Origin: Fusobacterium varium
GTDB lineage: Bacteria; Fusobacteriota; Fusobacteriia; Fusobacteriales; Fusobacteriaceae
NCBI GenBank assembly: GCA_900637705.1
Contig: LR134390.1
Span: forward strand, 868,001-932,000
Direction: 5' to 3'
Length of the DNA stretch: 64,000 nt
The position numbers were made by a program, and so were the translations under genes. Below, one piece after another: positions 17,949 through 26,549 of this stretch. Position 1 is the stretch's first letter, and every line of letters begins with the position of its first letter. Below the pieces are notes generated by a model. The model saw only the letters and a program-made list of their open reading frames with translations, searched no databases and was not told the DNA's origin.

Positions 17949-18759
17949 ATGAACAAAGATGGAATTGAAGATTTGGAAGAAGAAATTGATATATATGATA
18001 TAGTAGATGTTTTTTTAGAGTGGAAAAAAATATTTTTTTCAATTGTAATTGTAGTATTTATTGCAAGTATAATAGTTTCATATTCTCAGAATAGGAATAA
18101 AAAAGATGAACTAAGGATAGAGTTTCATATAGACAAAGAAAGAGTTTTAAATGATGAGCTGTATCAAAAATCTGGGCTGATGTTTCCATATTTAGATTTG
18201 GAAAGTATATCAAGATATATAAAAAAATCTGCTCTACAGAAAGAAATTCCGATAATACAGAATATAAAACAATATAATTATGGTTCTAATATTATAGAGA
18301 TAAGAAATATAAAAAAGAAAATAATACTATATACTTTCTTGAAAGTAAAGATGGAGAAAAATTATTCGCTGAAAAAGATAAAATATTTTTTGAAATTAAT
18401 AAATATATATCACAAAAAATGGAAGAAATGATTACAGGGGAAGAGAAAAAAGCAACAGGAAATATTGAATATTTTTCTGGAGAGATGCTAAGGAGCACAG
18501 ATACTGTAGTAAAAGAAGAGTTAAGAAAAACAATTGAAATTTATCTAGAGCAAATAAGAATATTGACAGGTTTAAAGCTTCAAAAAGGGTATGAAAATAT
18601 GGTAGTAATAGATAATATATCAATGAATAAAAAAGATAACTTTCTAAAGATACTTGCAGTGATGAATATTTTGGAATAGCAGCAGGAATTTTTGCTGTCA
18701 TGTTGTGTGAATTTTGTAAAAAATATAATCAGAGAAAATTAAAAACAGAAATAAAATAG
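17949..18759 (+). pseudogene. Wzz-like chain-length determinant, frameshifted
   Basis: Polysaccharide co-polymerase outline: acidic N terminus with DIYDIVDVFLEW, membrane helix at about 29-48 (IFFSIVIVVFIASIIVSYS), a long helical periplasmic region, and a second membrane helix near the end (FGIAAGIFAVMLCEF). Two shifts are needed: a lost A in run 18311-18316, and a second near 18645-18650 that is not in a long run. The restored frame is about 270 residues. No polysaccharide genes adjoin it. The second, non-homopolymer break and the isolation suggest that real decay is possible here, unlike the other split genes. Confidence 0.55.
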
Positions 18760-18782
18760 TAAATATAGTTGTACAATACTTG

Positions 18783-18815
18783 GTGTTGATACTAAAAGAG
18801 TATCAGCACTTTTTA
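18783..18815 (+). terminator. terminator after the Wzz-like gene
   Basis: GTGTTGATACT pairs with AGTATCAGCAC across AAAAG, followed by a short T run. Confidence 0.75.
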
Positions 18816-18978
18816 TATTCCTAGAAAAGAAGATTGAATTATAAAAATTAAAAAGCATAATAAAATATAAAAGAAATTGGAAACATTGAAAAGAGATATT
18901 TAGAGAAAATAAATTAGAGTATAAATTAAAAAGTGAACTATTAAAATATGGTTGGGAAATTTATAAAAAAAAGATAAG
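18816..18978. other. non-coding gap, possible gene remnant
   Basis: No intact gene. On the plus strand 18876-18998 keeps a frame reading KEIFRENKLEYK...KYGWEIYKKK without a start codon; its resemblance to the end of a glycosyltransferase is only an impression. It may be a relic of a polysaccharide locus that once accompanied the Wzz-like gene. Confidence 0.2.
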
Positions 18979-19008
18979 TAAAAAGGCTGCCATGTAGACA
19001 GCCCTTTA
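18979..19008 (-). terminator. terminator of the YfcC-type transporter gene
   Basis: Read on the minus strand, AGGGCTGTC and GGCAGCCT form a stem followed by TTTTTAC. It lies 12 bases past the transporter stop. Confidence 0.7.
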
Positions 19009-19019
19009 TATAATAAATA

Positions 19020-20426
19020 TTAAAAAGGTCCATAGTTAATTGTTACTGCTATAACCATAAATATAACTTGTAATAGAAACATAAATATAAATAAAGGAGT
19101 GATAAATCTATACCATTTCTCTATTGGAAGGCTCATCAATCCACACACAGTAGCAGCAGATGTAGGCCAAAACATATTGGAGAAACCATCTCCAAATTGG
19201 AAGGCAAGTACAGCTGTTTGTCTTGTAAGTCCGATAGCATCTGCCAAAGGAGCCATGATAGGCATAGATGTAGCTGCCTGTCCTGAACCAGAAGGAATAA
19301 AGAAATTAATAAAGTTTTGAACAACAACCATTCCTATAGCAGCAATAGTTCTAGGCATAGTTGAAAGTGTATTAGCCATAAAATTAATTATAGTATCAAT
19401 TATATGTCCATTTTCCATTACAATAGTAAGTGATCTTGCTACTCCAACTGCCATTGCTCCAAAAATAACATCAGAAACTGATTCTACAAAGAGAGAAGCT
19501 ATTTGACTAAAATTGTAACCTCCTACTAAACCAGTAATTATCATCATGATAAAAAAAAGTGTCGAAAGTTCATTTAAGTACCAACCAAGCTGGCTTGTAC
19601 CATATACAAGTAAAGCTATAGTTATAATAAAAAGGAACATAATAAGTTTATGTTTTCCATTAAAAGGAAGTTGTTCCATCTCTTCACGATTCATACCATT
19701 TGAAAAATTAAATTTAACATCTCTGACAATTGAGAGCTCAGGATGAAGTTTTACTTTTCTTGCATAAAACATGAGATAAATGATTGCACTTCCTTGAAAG
19801 GCTATAAAACATATAATTCTCAACCCTATTCCAGAACCAATAGGAAGTTCAGCAATTCCTTGAGCAATTCCTATAGTAAATGGATTAAGAGTGGCAGCAG
19901 CAAATCCAGTAGCTGTACCGAGAATAACTGCAGCTCCTCCAACTAAAGCATCATACTCTAAAGCCACGGATATTCCCATAAAGGCTGGAAGCAATCCATA
20001 AGTTTCTTCATAAAGACCAAAAGTAGATCCACAAATACCAAACACTATCATAAAAATAGGAAATATCATAGTTTCTTTACCATTGAATTTTTTAATAAGT
20101 GAACCAAGAGAACCATAAAAAGCTCCTGTTTTTATTAAAAGATATACAAATCCATAGGCAAAGAATATAAAAAATATAATATCAGCAGTAGAAACCAACC
20201 CTTCTACAACTGCCATAAACATATGAAATGGAGATACAGGTGTCTGTTCAATATATTTGAATGAACCTTGAACTACCATAGTTCTATTTAAAACAGGATC
20301 TACAGCTCTTTCATATGTACCCGCTGGTATAATATAAGTTAAAATAGTTAGTATGACAAGAATAATTCCAATTATCACATAAGTATGTGGCATTGTAAAT
20401 TTTTTTCTAGTAGAATTTTCTGACAT
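19020..20426 (-). CDS. YfcC/DcuC-superfamily transporter under a lysine riboswitch
   Basis: A polytopic membrane protein of 468 residues in the YfcC family (C4-dicarboxylate anaerobic carrier superfamily). Landmarks are YIIPAGTYER after the first helix, GSTFGLYEETYGLLP, ATGFAAATLNPFTIGIAQ in the first half, and FIPSGSGQAATSMPIMAPL in the second, the paired hairpin signatures of the superfamily. Start ATG 20426 is chosen over the upstream TTG (20441) because GGGAGG lies between them. Its leader contains a lysine aptamer and a terminator, so expression should fall when lysine is plentiful. This points to lysine, or a lysine-containing compound, as cargo, although annotated YfcC relatives carry no such label. 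The M20 hydrolase upstream may act on related substrates. Confidence 0.88.
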   Translation of the reverse strand: MSENSTRKKFTMPHTYVIIGIILVILTILTYIIPAGTYERAVDPVLNRTMVVQGSFKYIEQTPVSPFHMFMAVVEGLVSTADIIFFIFFAYGFVYLLIKTGAFYGSLGSLIKKFNGKETMIFPIFMIVFGICGSTFGLYEETYGLLPAFMGISVALEYDALVGGAAVILGTATGFAAATLNPFTIGIAQGIAELPIGSGIGLRIICFIAFQGSAIIYLMFYARKVKLHPELSIVRDVKFNFSNGMNREEMEQLPFNGKHKLIMFLFIITIALLVYGTSQLGWYLNELSTLFFIMMIITGLVGGYNFSQIASLFVESVSDVIFGAMAVGVARSLTIVMENGHIIDTIINFMANTLSTMPRTIAAIGMVVVQNFINFFIPSGSGQAATSMPIMAPLADAIGLTRQTAVLAFQFGDGFSNMFWPTSAATVCGLMSLPIEKWYRFITPLFIFMFLLQVIFMVIAVTINYGPF

Positions 20427-20493
20427 TTTTTCCTCCCTCAATATGTTTTATTTAATATATAAAATACGTAGTATTTTAATAAATTTTATAAAA

Positions 20494-20528
20494 TAAAAAA
20501 GCCACAGCTTAGAAGACTAAACTGTGAC
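20494..20528 (-). terminator. riboswitch-controlled terminator
   Basis: On the minus strand CACAGTTTAG and CTAAGCTGTG form a 10-bp stem with a TCTT loop, then GGCTTTTTTA. It sits between the lysine aptamer and the transporter start. Confidence 0.85.
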
Positions 20529-20576
20529 AAAAAAACTTAATTATATGCAATATAAAAATGCACATAGCTCAAAATC

Positions 20577-20746
20577 ACAGATAGCACTCCACTGAAATAA
20601 TCAATGACAGTAGTATAAATATTTTTTATACTACCAACAAAAGAATTTTGGCCTTTTCTTTCATTTCGGCAGAATTCCCTTTTTGATCATCTCAATGTCT
20701 GCCAGACTAAATGATCATACTTATGTTTTCTGCGCCTCTATCTTTC
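20577..20746 (-). promoter_or_regulatory. lysine riboswitch (L box) aptamer
   Basis: The RNA reads AGATAGAGGCGCAG at the 5' side, then AAGTA, a GGGAA/GCCGAAA helix-junction pair, TTGGTAGTAT, CTGTCATTGA and GTGGAGTGCTATCT at the 3' side. These blocks are the lysine riboswitch consensus in the right order and spacing. The first helix is formed by AGATAG with CTATCT. About 170 bases, directly before a terminator, so transcription control in the off-by-lysine sense is expected. Confidence 0.92.
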
Positions 20747-20887
20747 TTTTTATTTTTATAAAGCTGATTATACGTCAACATAGATAAAAAGTAAAATATA
20801 ATAAATAAATTAATTATATATTTTTATAAATATAAAATGTATAAATATAATAAACCAAGAACTATCCTAAAGTATATATAGTGCATA

Positions 20888-22093
20888 TTACTTTCTTTTA
20901 AGTTTTTTAAAATCTTCTTTAACAACTTTTAATAATTCAGGTTCAAGATAAAGTTCAAGAGCAGCTCCAATCATAGCTTTTACAGATTTATGAAGTTTAT
21001 CATAAGCTTCTTCTGAGTTGACATATTTTAAATATGCTTCATCATGAACAAAACATAATTCATCAATATTAAGAGCTAACTCTGTATACATAGTTGGACA
21101 TACCTGACTGACATTTCCTATATCAGAAGAACCACTGGCTCCATGTTTTTCATCAAGAAAATTAGTTATTCCAACTTCTATAAGATTTTTTCTCATTAAA
21201 TCTTGTAGAGATGGAAGATTTAAAAGATTATCAAATGAATTTTCATATTTTTCATATTTTAAAACAGCACCTGTCATAAGCTCTGCACCTTTTGCACAAT
21301 TAATAACTTTCTGAGTAAGGGAATTTAAATATGTTCTATCATTTGCTCTGATATGAAATTTACATTCTGCAAAATCAGGAACAGTATTAGGAGCATCTCC
21401 ACCACTTGTAATAATACCATGAATTCTTGAATCAGAAGTTATGTGCTGCCTTAAGCAATTAATACCACTATACATTAATTGAACAGCATCTAAAGCATTT
21501 ATTCCTTCATCTGGGTGAGCAGCAGCATGAGCAGCTTTACCAGTAAATTGAAACTTGATACAATCAATAGCTAAAGTTTTGCAATTGAGATTATTATTAG
21601 CCTCTAGATGCATTTGAAAAACAATATCGATATCATCAAAAGCATTTTGTTCAACCATATTTACTTTTCCACCTAAAGTTTCTTCAGCTGGAGTTCCAAT
21701 TAAGATTATTTTACCCTTGAAATTATTTTTAAATTTTGATAAAACTAAAGCAGCACCATAAGTTCCAGCAGCTATCCAGTTGTGTCCACAGGCATGTCCA
21801 GGTACTTTGTCAGGACCATATCCAGGAAGAGCATCATATTCAGCTAAAAAAGCTATACTTGGTCCATTATTATCTCCATATTCAGCTCTGAAAGCTGTAG
21901 GAAGACCACAATAATTTTCTTCTACAGAAAAATTATTTTTCTTTAAAAGGTCTATAAGATATTTTGAAGAAAGAAATTCCTTTTCTCCAAGTTCTGGATT
22001 TTTAAAAATATAGTCAGAAACAGCTTCAATATCTTTTTTATAAGTATCTTCAATAGCATAGAGTTCTTTTTTTATACTTTCTAATTTAAACAT
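20888..22093 (-). CDS. M20-family amidohydrolase / peptidase
   Basis: A 401-residue zinc hydrolase of the M20 family (AbgB/aminoacylase-like). Metal-ligand segments are GHACGHNWIAAG, the catalytic acid pair in TPAEETLGG, and FQMHLE; the dimerisation-domain segment AAHAAAHPDEGINALDA is also typical. It would remove an acyl or aminoacyl group from an N-acylated amino acid or dipeptide in the cytoplasm. GGAGGGAAAAATG gives the start. It lies upstream of the lysine-riboswitch transporter on the same strand, so an N-acyl-lysine or lysine-peptide substrate is an attractive guess and no more. Confidence 0.87.
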   Translation of the reverse strand: MFKLESIKKELYAIEDTYKKDIEAVSDYIFKNPELGEKEFLSSKYLIDLLKKNNFSVEENYCGLPTAFRAEYGDNNGPSIAFLAEYDALPGYGPDKVPGHACGHNWIAAGTYGAALVLSKFKNNFKGKIILIGTPAEETLGGKVNMVEQNAFDDIDIVFQMHLEANNNLNCKTLAIDCIKFQFTGKAAHAAAHPDEGINALDAVQLMYSGINCLRQHITSDSRIHGIITSGGDAPNTVPDFAECKFHIRANDRTYLNSLTQKVINCAKGAELMTGAVLKYEKYENSFDNLLNLPSLQDLMRKNLIEVGITNFLDEKHGASGSSDIGNVSQVCPTMYTELALNIDELCFVHDEAYLKYVNSEEAYDKLHKSVKAMIGAALELYLEPELLKVVKEDFKKLKRK

Positions 22094-22404
22094 TTTTCCC
22101 TCCAGAATTACATTGTTTAATTATTTATAAATGTTACATCAAAAAATATAGCATGTCAATTGATTATTTGATATAATTAATTTGAAAAATGTTCTAGGAA
22201 TAATTAGGTTCTAAAACTCCCTAACAAATTAATAGAAAATATTTATAATGTTCTTTAATAAGAATTAATAAGGAAAGAAATAAAAATATAAATATTATTC
22301 AGATAATAAAAAATTATATTTTTGGATATTTAACTATTTTTTTAGTTGTGAATTAATAATTTTTACATCTTTTAAAAGAATTTTATTATCAATAAATACA
22401 TATT
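22094..22404. other. divergent intergenic region
   Basis: AT-rich stretch between the minus-strand M20 gene and the plus-strand SDR gene. No frame or RNA family was recognised. It presumably holds both promoters; a TATAAT at 22446-22451 near the SDR gene is a likely -10. Confidence 0.4.
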
Positions 22405-22421
22405 TTCTTCTAGTAGAAGAA
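22405..22421. promoter_or_regulatory. 17-base palindrome, operator-like
   Basis: TTCTTCTAGTAGAAGAA is a perfect palindrome around a central G, 84 bases before the SDR start and about 25 bases before a TATAAT. It is suited to a dimeric repressor; the regulator is unknown. Confidence 0.4.
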
Positions 22422-22504
22422 GGGGAATTATTAGTAAAATTATGATATAATATTCATAAATATATAATAAATGGGGATTGAAATACTTTAAGGAGATGAT
22501 TTCA

Positions 22505-23278
22505 ATGAAATTGGTAGAACAATATAATTTAAAAGGAAAAGTTGCTATTATAACAGGAGCTGGAGATGGAATAGGAAAAGCTTCTGCCTTGAAATTGGCT
22601 GAAGCTGGAGCTGATGTGGTATGCAGTGACTTAGATATTGAAAAAGCTAGAGAAACAGCTAAAGAAGCTGCTGCATTTGGAATAAAAGCATTAGCTGTAA
22701 AGTGTAATGTAACAATAGAAGAAGATTTAAAAAATCTTGTAGATGAAACTATAAAAAATTTTGGTAAAGTAAATATATTAGTAAATAACGCTGGTGGTGG
22801 AGGTGGAGGAAAAGAAAAACTTGAAGAACTTACACTTGATTATATAACTTTTATATATAAACTTAATGTATTCAGCATTTTTACTCTTATGAAACTTTGT
22901 GCTCCATATATGAGAAAAGACAATTATGGTTCGATAATAAATATAAGTTCAATGGCAAGTAATATGGTAAGCCCAAATATGAGTGTATATGGAAGTTCTA
23001 AGGCTGCAATAAATCAGCTTACAAAATATGCTGCTCTTGATTTAGGACCTGAGATAAGAGTTAACGCAATAGGTCCAGGAGCGATAAGAACAAAGGCATT
23101 AGCATCAGTACTTACACCTGAAATAGAAGAAAAAATGCTAGCTAAAACTCCAATAAAAAGATTGGGAGAAGTGGAGGACATAGCTATGGCAGTATTGTAT
23201 TTTGCAAGTCCAGCTTCAAGCTGGACAAGTGGGCAGATACTTTTTGTAAATGGTGGAGGAATTCAAGAGTTAGATTAA
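22505..23278 (+). CDS. hdhA: 7-alpha-hydroxysteroid dehydrogenase-like SDR
   Basis: A 257-residue classical short-chain dehydrogenase. NAD(P) binding: TGAGDGIG; NNAGGGGG; catalytic Ser in NISSMAS and Tyr-Lys in YGSSKAA. The long run NNAGGGG, the order SMAS-N..-YGSSKAA, and the ending SSWTSGQILFVNGGGIQELD match E. coli 7-alpha-hydroxysteroid dehydrogenase (HdhA) closely, so bile-acid 7-alpha-OH oxidation is the leading hypothesis. Other SDRs of this class reduce different ketones. The frame is open from TTG 22478, but AAGGAG at 22490-22495 with nine bases of spacing selects ATG 22505. Single gene. Confidence 0.8.
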   Translation: MKLVEQYNLKGKVAIITGAGDGIGKASALKLAEAGADVVCSDLDIEKARETAKEAAAFGIKALAVKCNVTIEEDLKNLVDETIKNFGKVNILVNNAGGGGGGKEKLEELTLDYITFIYKLNVFSIFTLMKLCAPYMRKDNYGSIINISSMASNMVSPNMSVYGSSKAAINQLTKYAALDLGPEIRVNAIGPGAIRTKALASVLTPEIEEKMLAKTPIKRLGEVEDIAMAVLYFASPASSWTSGQILFVNGGGIQELD

Positions 23279-23380
23279 AAATATTAAAAAGTTAAAATAT
23301 TAAAAGGATTAAGAAAAACTTATCTAATAATATATACAGAGGTAGCTAAAGAGAAAGCAAAATTATTAGGAGGTTTTACT

Positions 23381-23833
23381 ATGAAAAAGAAACAAGAAGA
23401 ATTAATTTATCAGATGAACAAATTTTTGGCCAATTTACATATTTTTAAAACAATAGTGCATAATTATCACTGGAATTTAAAGGGAGAACATTTTTTTACT
23501 ATACACCCAATGCTTGATGGAGTTATGTCAGAAACAGATGAACATATAGATGAAGTAGCAGAAAGAATACTTATGATAGGAGGAAGACCTTTTGCTTCTC
23601 TTAAAGTGTATTTAGAACATTCTATGCTTCAGGAAATAGAATCAAAACCATATACAGGTATAGAAGCAGTAAAAGGAATACTTGAAAATTTTAAACTTCT
23701 TTTAGATGAAATGAATGTAGCATTAAAAATGGCTGAAGATATTGAAGATCAAGAAACAGCAGATTTATTTACAGGTATAGGAGCAGCTTATCAAAAACAT
23801 ATTTGGATGTATACTGCTTGGTTGACTAAATAA
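23381..23833 (+). CDS. dps: Dps-family ferritin-like protein
   Basis: A 150-residue Dps/ferritin-like protein that oxidises and stores iron and protects DNA from peroxide. The ferroxidase signature is present: HNYHWNLKGEHFF with conserved His, then MSETDEHIDEVAERI with Asp and Glu ligands contributed across the subunit interface. Length and helix pattern are typical. AGGAGG lies before the ATG. It is monocistronic, ended by a bidirectional hairpin. Confidence 0.92.
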   Translation: MKKKQEELIYQMNKFLANLHIFKTIVHNYHWNLKGEHFFTIHPMLDGVMSETDEHIDEVAERILMIGGRPFASLKVYLEHSMLQEIESKPYTGIEAVKGILENFKLLLDEMNVALKMAEDIEDQETADLFTGIGAAYQKHIWMYTAWLTK

Positions 23834-23891
23834 TACTTGCTTGAATAAAATTATTTTACAAAAATGAAACTATAAAATATTTATAAAAAAT

Positions 23892-23927
23892 AAATCGGCT
23901 CAAGATATTTTTATGAGCCGATTTTTA
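23892..23927. terminator. bidirectional terminator
   Basis: AAATCGGCTC (23892-23901) pairs with GAGCCGATTT (23915-23924), with T runs on both sides; shared by dps and the convergent azlD. Confidence 0.85.
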
Positions 23928-23930
23928 TAT

Positions 23931-24263
23931 TTAAAAAACATATTGAATAAGTACCATATAAAGAATAGTTCCTCCTCCAATGGATAAAAGCATATTCTTT
24001 TTCCATTTATGAAGTATTATAATTCCCCCAATAGAGATAAATTCAGGAAGTCCATAGGGAGAAGAAACGATTGAAACTCCTTTTAAACAATAAACAACTA
24101 ACATTCCTATTACAGAAAAAGGAAGGACTTTTCCTAAATATTGTATATATTTTGGGGTAGGTTTATTAGCAGGAAAAATTATAAAAGGAAGAAATCTCGT
24201 AAGAAGAGTTCCAAGTACAACCATAGCCACAGTTATTATTTCTTGTTCTACTGTAAGTCTCAT
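23931..24263 (-). CDS. azlD: AzlD-type branched-chain amino acid exporter subunit
   Basis: A 110-residue protein with about four membrane helices and the AzlD outline ([28 protein letters not shown]). It partners AzlC in a two-component exporter of branched-chain amino acids. Its start overlaps the azlC stop by four bases, so the two are translationally coupled. Confidence 0.88.
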   Translation of the reverse strand: MRLTVEQEIITVAMVVLGTLLTRFLPFIIFPANKPTPKYIQYLGKVLPFSVIGMLVVYCLKGVSIVSSPYGLPEFISIGGIIILHKWKKNMLLSIGGGTILYMVLIQYVF

Positions 24264-24958
24264 TTAATTTCCTCCTTCTCAAGTTTTTTTCTGCTCAATG
24301 TCAGTGAAATAAGTATAGCTATCATTGATGGAATGATAAAATTTCCCATTCCAAATATAATAAGACAAATAACTGAAGCTAAAATTCCAATTACAGCAGG
24401 AAGATGATCTTTTTGAGAATCCCACTGGCTAAGAAATATAACAACAAAAAGAGCAGTCATTACAAAATCTATTCCTTTAGTATTAAAATTTATAAAAGAA
24501 CCTAAAATACCCCCTAAAGTAGCTCCAGATACCCAATAAATATAATTAAGAAGAGTGACAAAAAACATAAACCACCCTTTATCTATTCCTTCTGGAATAT
24601 CAGTAGTACAGTTGATAGAAAATGATTCATCGCACATTCCAAATATTAAATATAATTTCTTTTTTCCAGTTCCTCTATATTTTTCTAACATAGAAACACC
24701 ATAGAAAAGATGCCTTGCATTTACCATTACAGCTAATAAAAAAGCATTTAAAGGATCAAAGACTGATACTAGAAGGTTAGCAGTGATGAATTCCATAGAT
24801 CCAGCAAAAATAGTAAGGCTCATAAGCATTGGGTATATAAAAGAAAAGCCCATTTTATTCATATAAATTCCATAAGCTAATCCAAGAAAGGAAAAACCTG
24901 CACAGATAGGAATTGTGTGAGGAAAAGCAGCTCTGAATGCCTTTGTTTTTGTGTTCAT
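24260..24958 (-). CDS. azlC: AzlC-type branched-chain amino acid exporter subunit
   Basis: A 232-residue AzlC/YgaZ-family membrane protein: [20 protein letters not shown] at the start, [24 protein letters not shown] and FGMCDESF are characteristic blocks. With azlD it should export leucine, isoleucine, valine or analogues. Promoter and GGGGGAA ribosome site lie in the AT-rich gap at 24959-25157, which separates it from the divergent creD. Confidence 0.9.
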   Translation of the reverse strand: MNTKTKAFRAAFPHTIPICAGFSFLGLAYGIYMNKMGFSFIYPMLMSLTIFAGSMEFITANLLVSVFDPLNAFLLAVMVNARHLFYGVSMLEKYRGTGKKKLYLIFGMCDESFSINCTTDIPEGIDKGWFMFFVTLLNYIYWVSGATLGGILGSFINFNTKGIDFVMTALFVVIFLSQWDSQKDHLPAVIGILASVICLIIFGMGNFIIPSMIAILISLTLSRKKLEKEEIK

Positions 24959-25157
24959 TTTATTCCCCCTTTTGTATTTAAATTGTAATATTTAAAAATT
25001 AATATATTTTTTTATTATACCTAAATTGTGGATTAAAGACAATACAAAATTTAAAAAAAACTCCCTTATATTTCAAATGAAAAAAGAGTTAGAACAAAAG
25101 TAGTAAATATGATAAACTTAATTTAGATAAGATGTGTGTATTTAGGAGGGGAAAGTA

Positions 25158-26549
25158 ATGAAAAAGAAAGTTAAAACTACAGGAAACCCAATGCTAAAAA
25201 AGGCTTTATTTTTATTTTTTTTCAGCCTTTTATTACAAATTCCTCTTATGTTTGTAAATGGAGTGGTACATGAGCGAAATTATCTGTATGATTCTACCAT
25301 TAAAAATATAGGAAAAGAATGGGGAGAAACACAAACTATAGCAGGACCTGTAATAGTAGTTCCATATACAGAGGAATACTATGAAAGGGAATATACAGTA
25401 GATAAACAAGGGAAAGAAACAGAGGTTGTAAAAAGTAAAAAAAGGAAAAATAGTTTAATAATTCTTCCAGAGAAATTAGATATAAATGTTAATTTAAAAG
25501 AAGAAGTAAGAAAAAGAGGAATATATAAGTCTATGGTATATACTGGAGAGTTAAAGATGAAAGGAAACTTTTCTAAAGTATTATCAAATATTCCGATAAA
25601 TGCAGTGGTAGATTACAATGAAATAAGTATATCTTTAGGAATAACAGATATAAAAGCCCTTCTAAAGATAGATAAATTTAGTTTTAATGGAAATGAAATA
25701 GAATTAGAATCAGGAACTGGATTAGTAAAACCATTTCAGATATCTAAAGGAATTTCAGGGAAATTAAATATGAAAAATGAAGAATTAACAGAAATTCCAT
25801 TTGATATAGAGTTGGTGTTTAGGGGAAGCGAGGGAATAACTCTTTTGCCAATGGGAAAAGAAAATAGTTTCTTCATAAAATCAGCATGGAAAAATCCGAG
25901 TTTTTATGGAATGCTTCCAAGAGAAAGAGTTATAGATGAAAATGGTTTTAGTGCAAATTGGAATATATCACATTTGACTAGAAATTATAAACAATATTTT
26001 TTTGCAAGTGAAAGCAATAAAATAGATTTATCTGAAGCCCAAGCAGGAGTGGCTCTTTACAATGGAATAACTCATTATAGACAGGTAATAAGAGCAGCTA
26101 AATATGGAGTTTTATTTATAATGATGAGTTTGTTGGCTGTATATTTATTTGAAATATCTGGAAAAAAGGAAACTCATTATATTCAATATGGAATTGTAGG
26201 ATTTTCACTGGTTATGTTTTATCTGCTTCTTTTATCATTAGCAGAACATATAAGTTTTATAACTGCTTATGGAATTTCAGCAGCAGCAGTTATAATTCCA
26301 GTATCATTGTATATAGCTAGTGTTACCAAAAATATTAAATATGGAATAGGAATGCTGGTTCTCCTTATAGGAATATATTCAATACTGTTCTCAATTTTAA
26401 AAATGGAGGATTATGCACTTCTAACAGGAACACTTCTTATTATGGGAGTACTTTATCTTCTAATGTATATAACTAAAAATATGGAAATAATAAATAAAAA
26501 AACTCCAGAAATAGAAGATGATGATAATGAGGAACAGGTGAAAAAATGA
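25158..26549 (+). CDS. creD: CreD-like inner-membrane protein
   Basis: A 463-residue CreD family protein. One N-terminal membrane helix (about 14-34) is followed by a large extracytoplasmic domain starting with the family block IGKEWGETQTIAGPVIVVPY, then about five closely spaced helices. The tail is acidic. E. coli CreD belongs to the Cre regulon and affects envelope stress and beta-lactam responses; no CreBC genes are here. The stop overlaps the next gene by four bases (ATGA), so creD and the DUF2339 and DUF3999 genes form one operon. Confidence 0.88.
   Translation: MKKKVKTTGNPMLKKALFLFFFSLLLQIPLMFVNGVVHERNYLYDSTIKNIGKEWGETQTIAGPVIVVPYTEEYYEREYTVDKQGKETEVVKSKKRKNSLIILPEKLDINVNLKEEVRKRGIYKSMVYTGELKMKGNFSKVLSNIPINAVVDYNEISISLGITDIKALLKIDKFSFNGNEIELESGTGLVKPFQISKGISGKLNMKNEELTEIPFDIELVFRGSEGITLLPMGKENSFFIKSAWKNPSFYGMLPRERVIDENGFSANWNISHLTRNYKQYFFASESNKIDLSEAQAGVALYNGITHYRQVIRAAKYGVLFIMMSLLAVYLFEISGKKETHYIQYGIVGFSLVMFYLLLLSLAEHISFITAYGISAAAVIIPVSLYIASVTKNIKYGIGMLVLLIGIYSILFSILKMEDYALLTGTLLIMGVLYLLMYITKNMEIINKKTPEIEDDDNEEQVKK

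Noticed and set aside
20442-20800. T-box or S-box leader
   Set aside because: The ordered conserved blocks fit the lysine riboswitch; T-box AGGGTGGNACCGCG and SAM-box motifs are absent.
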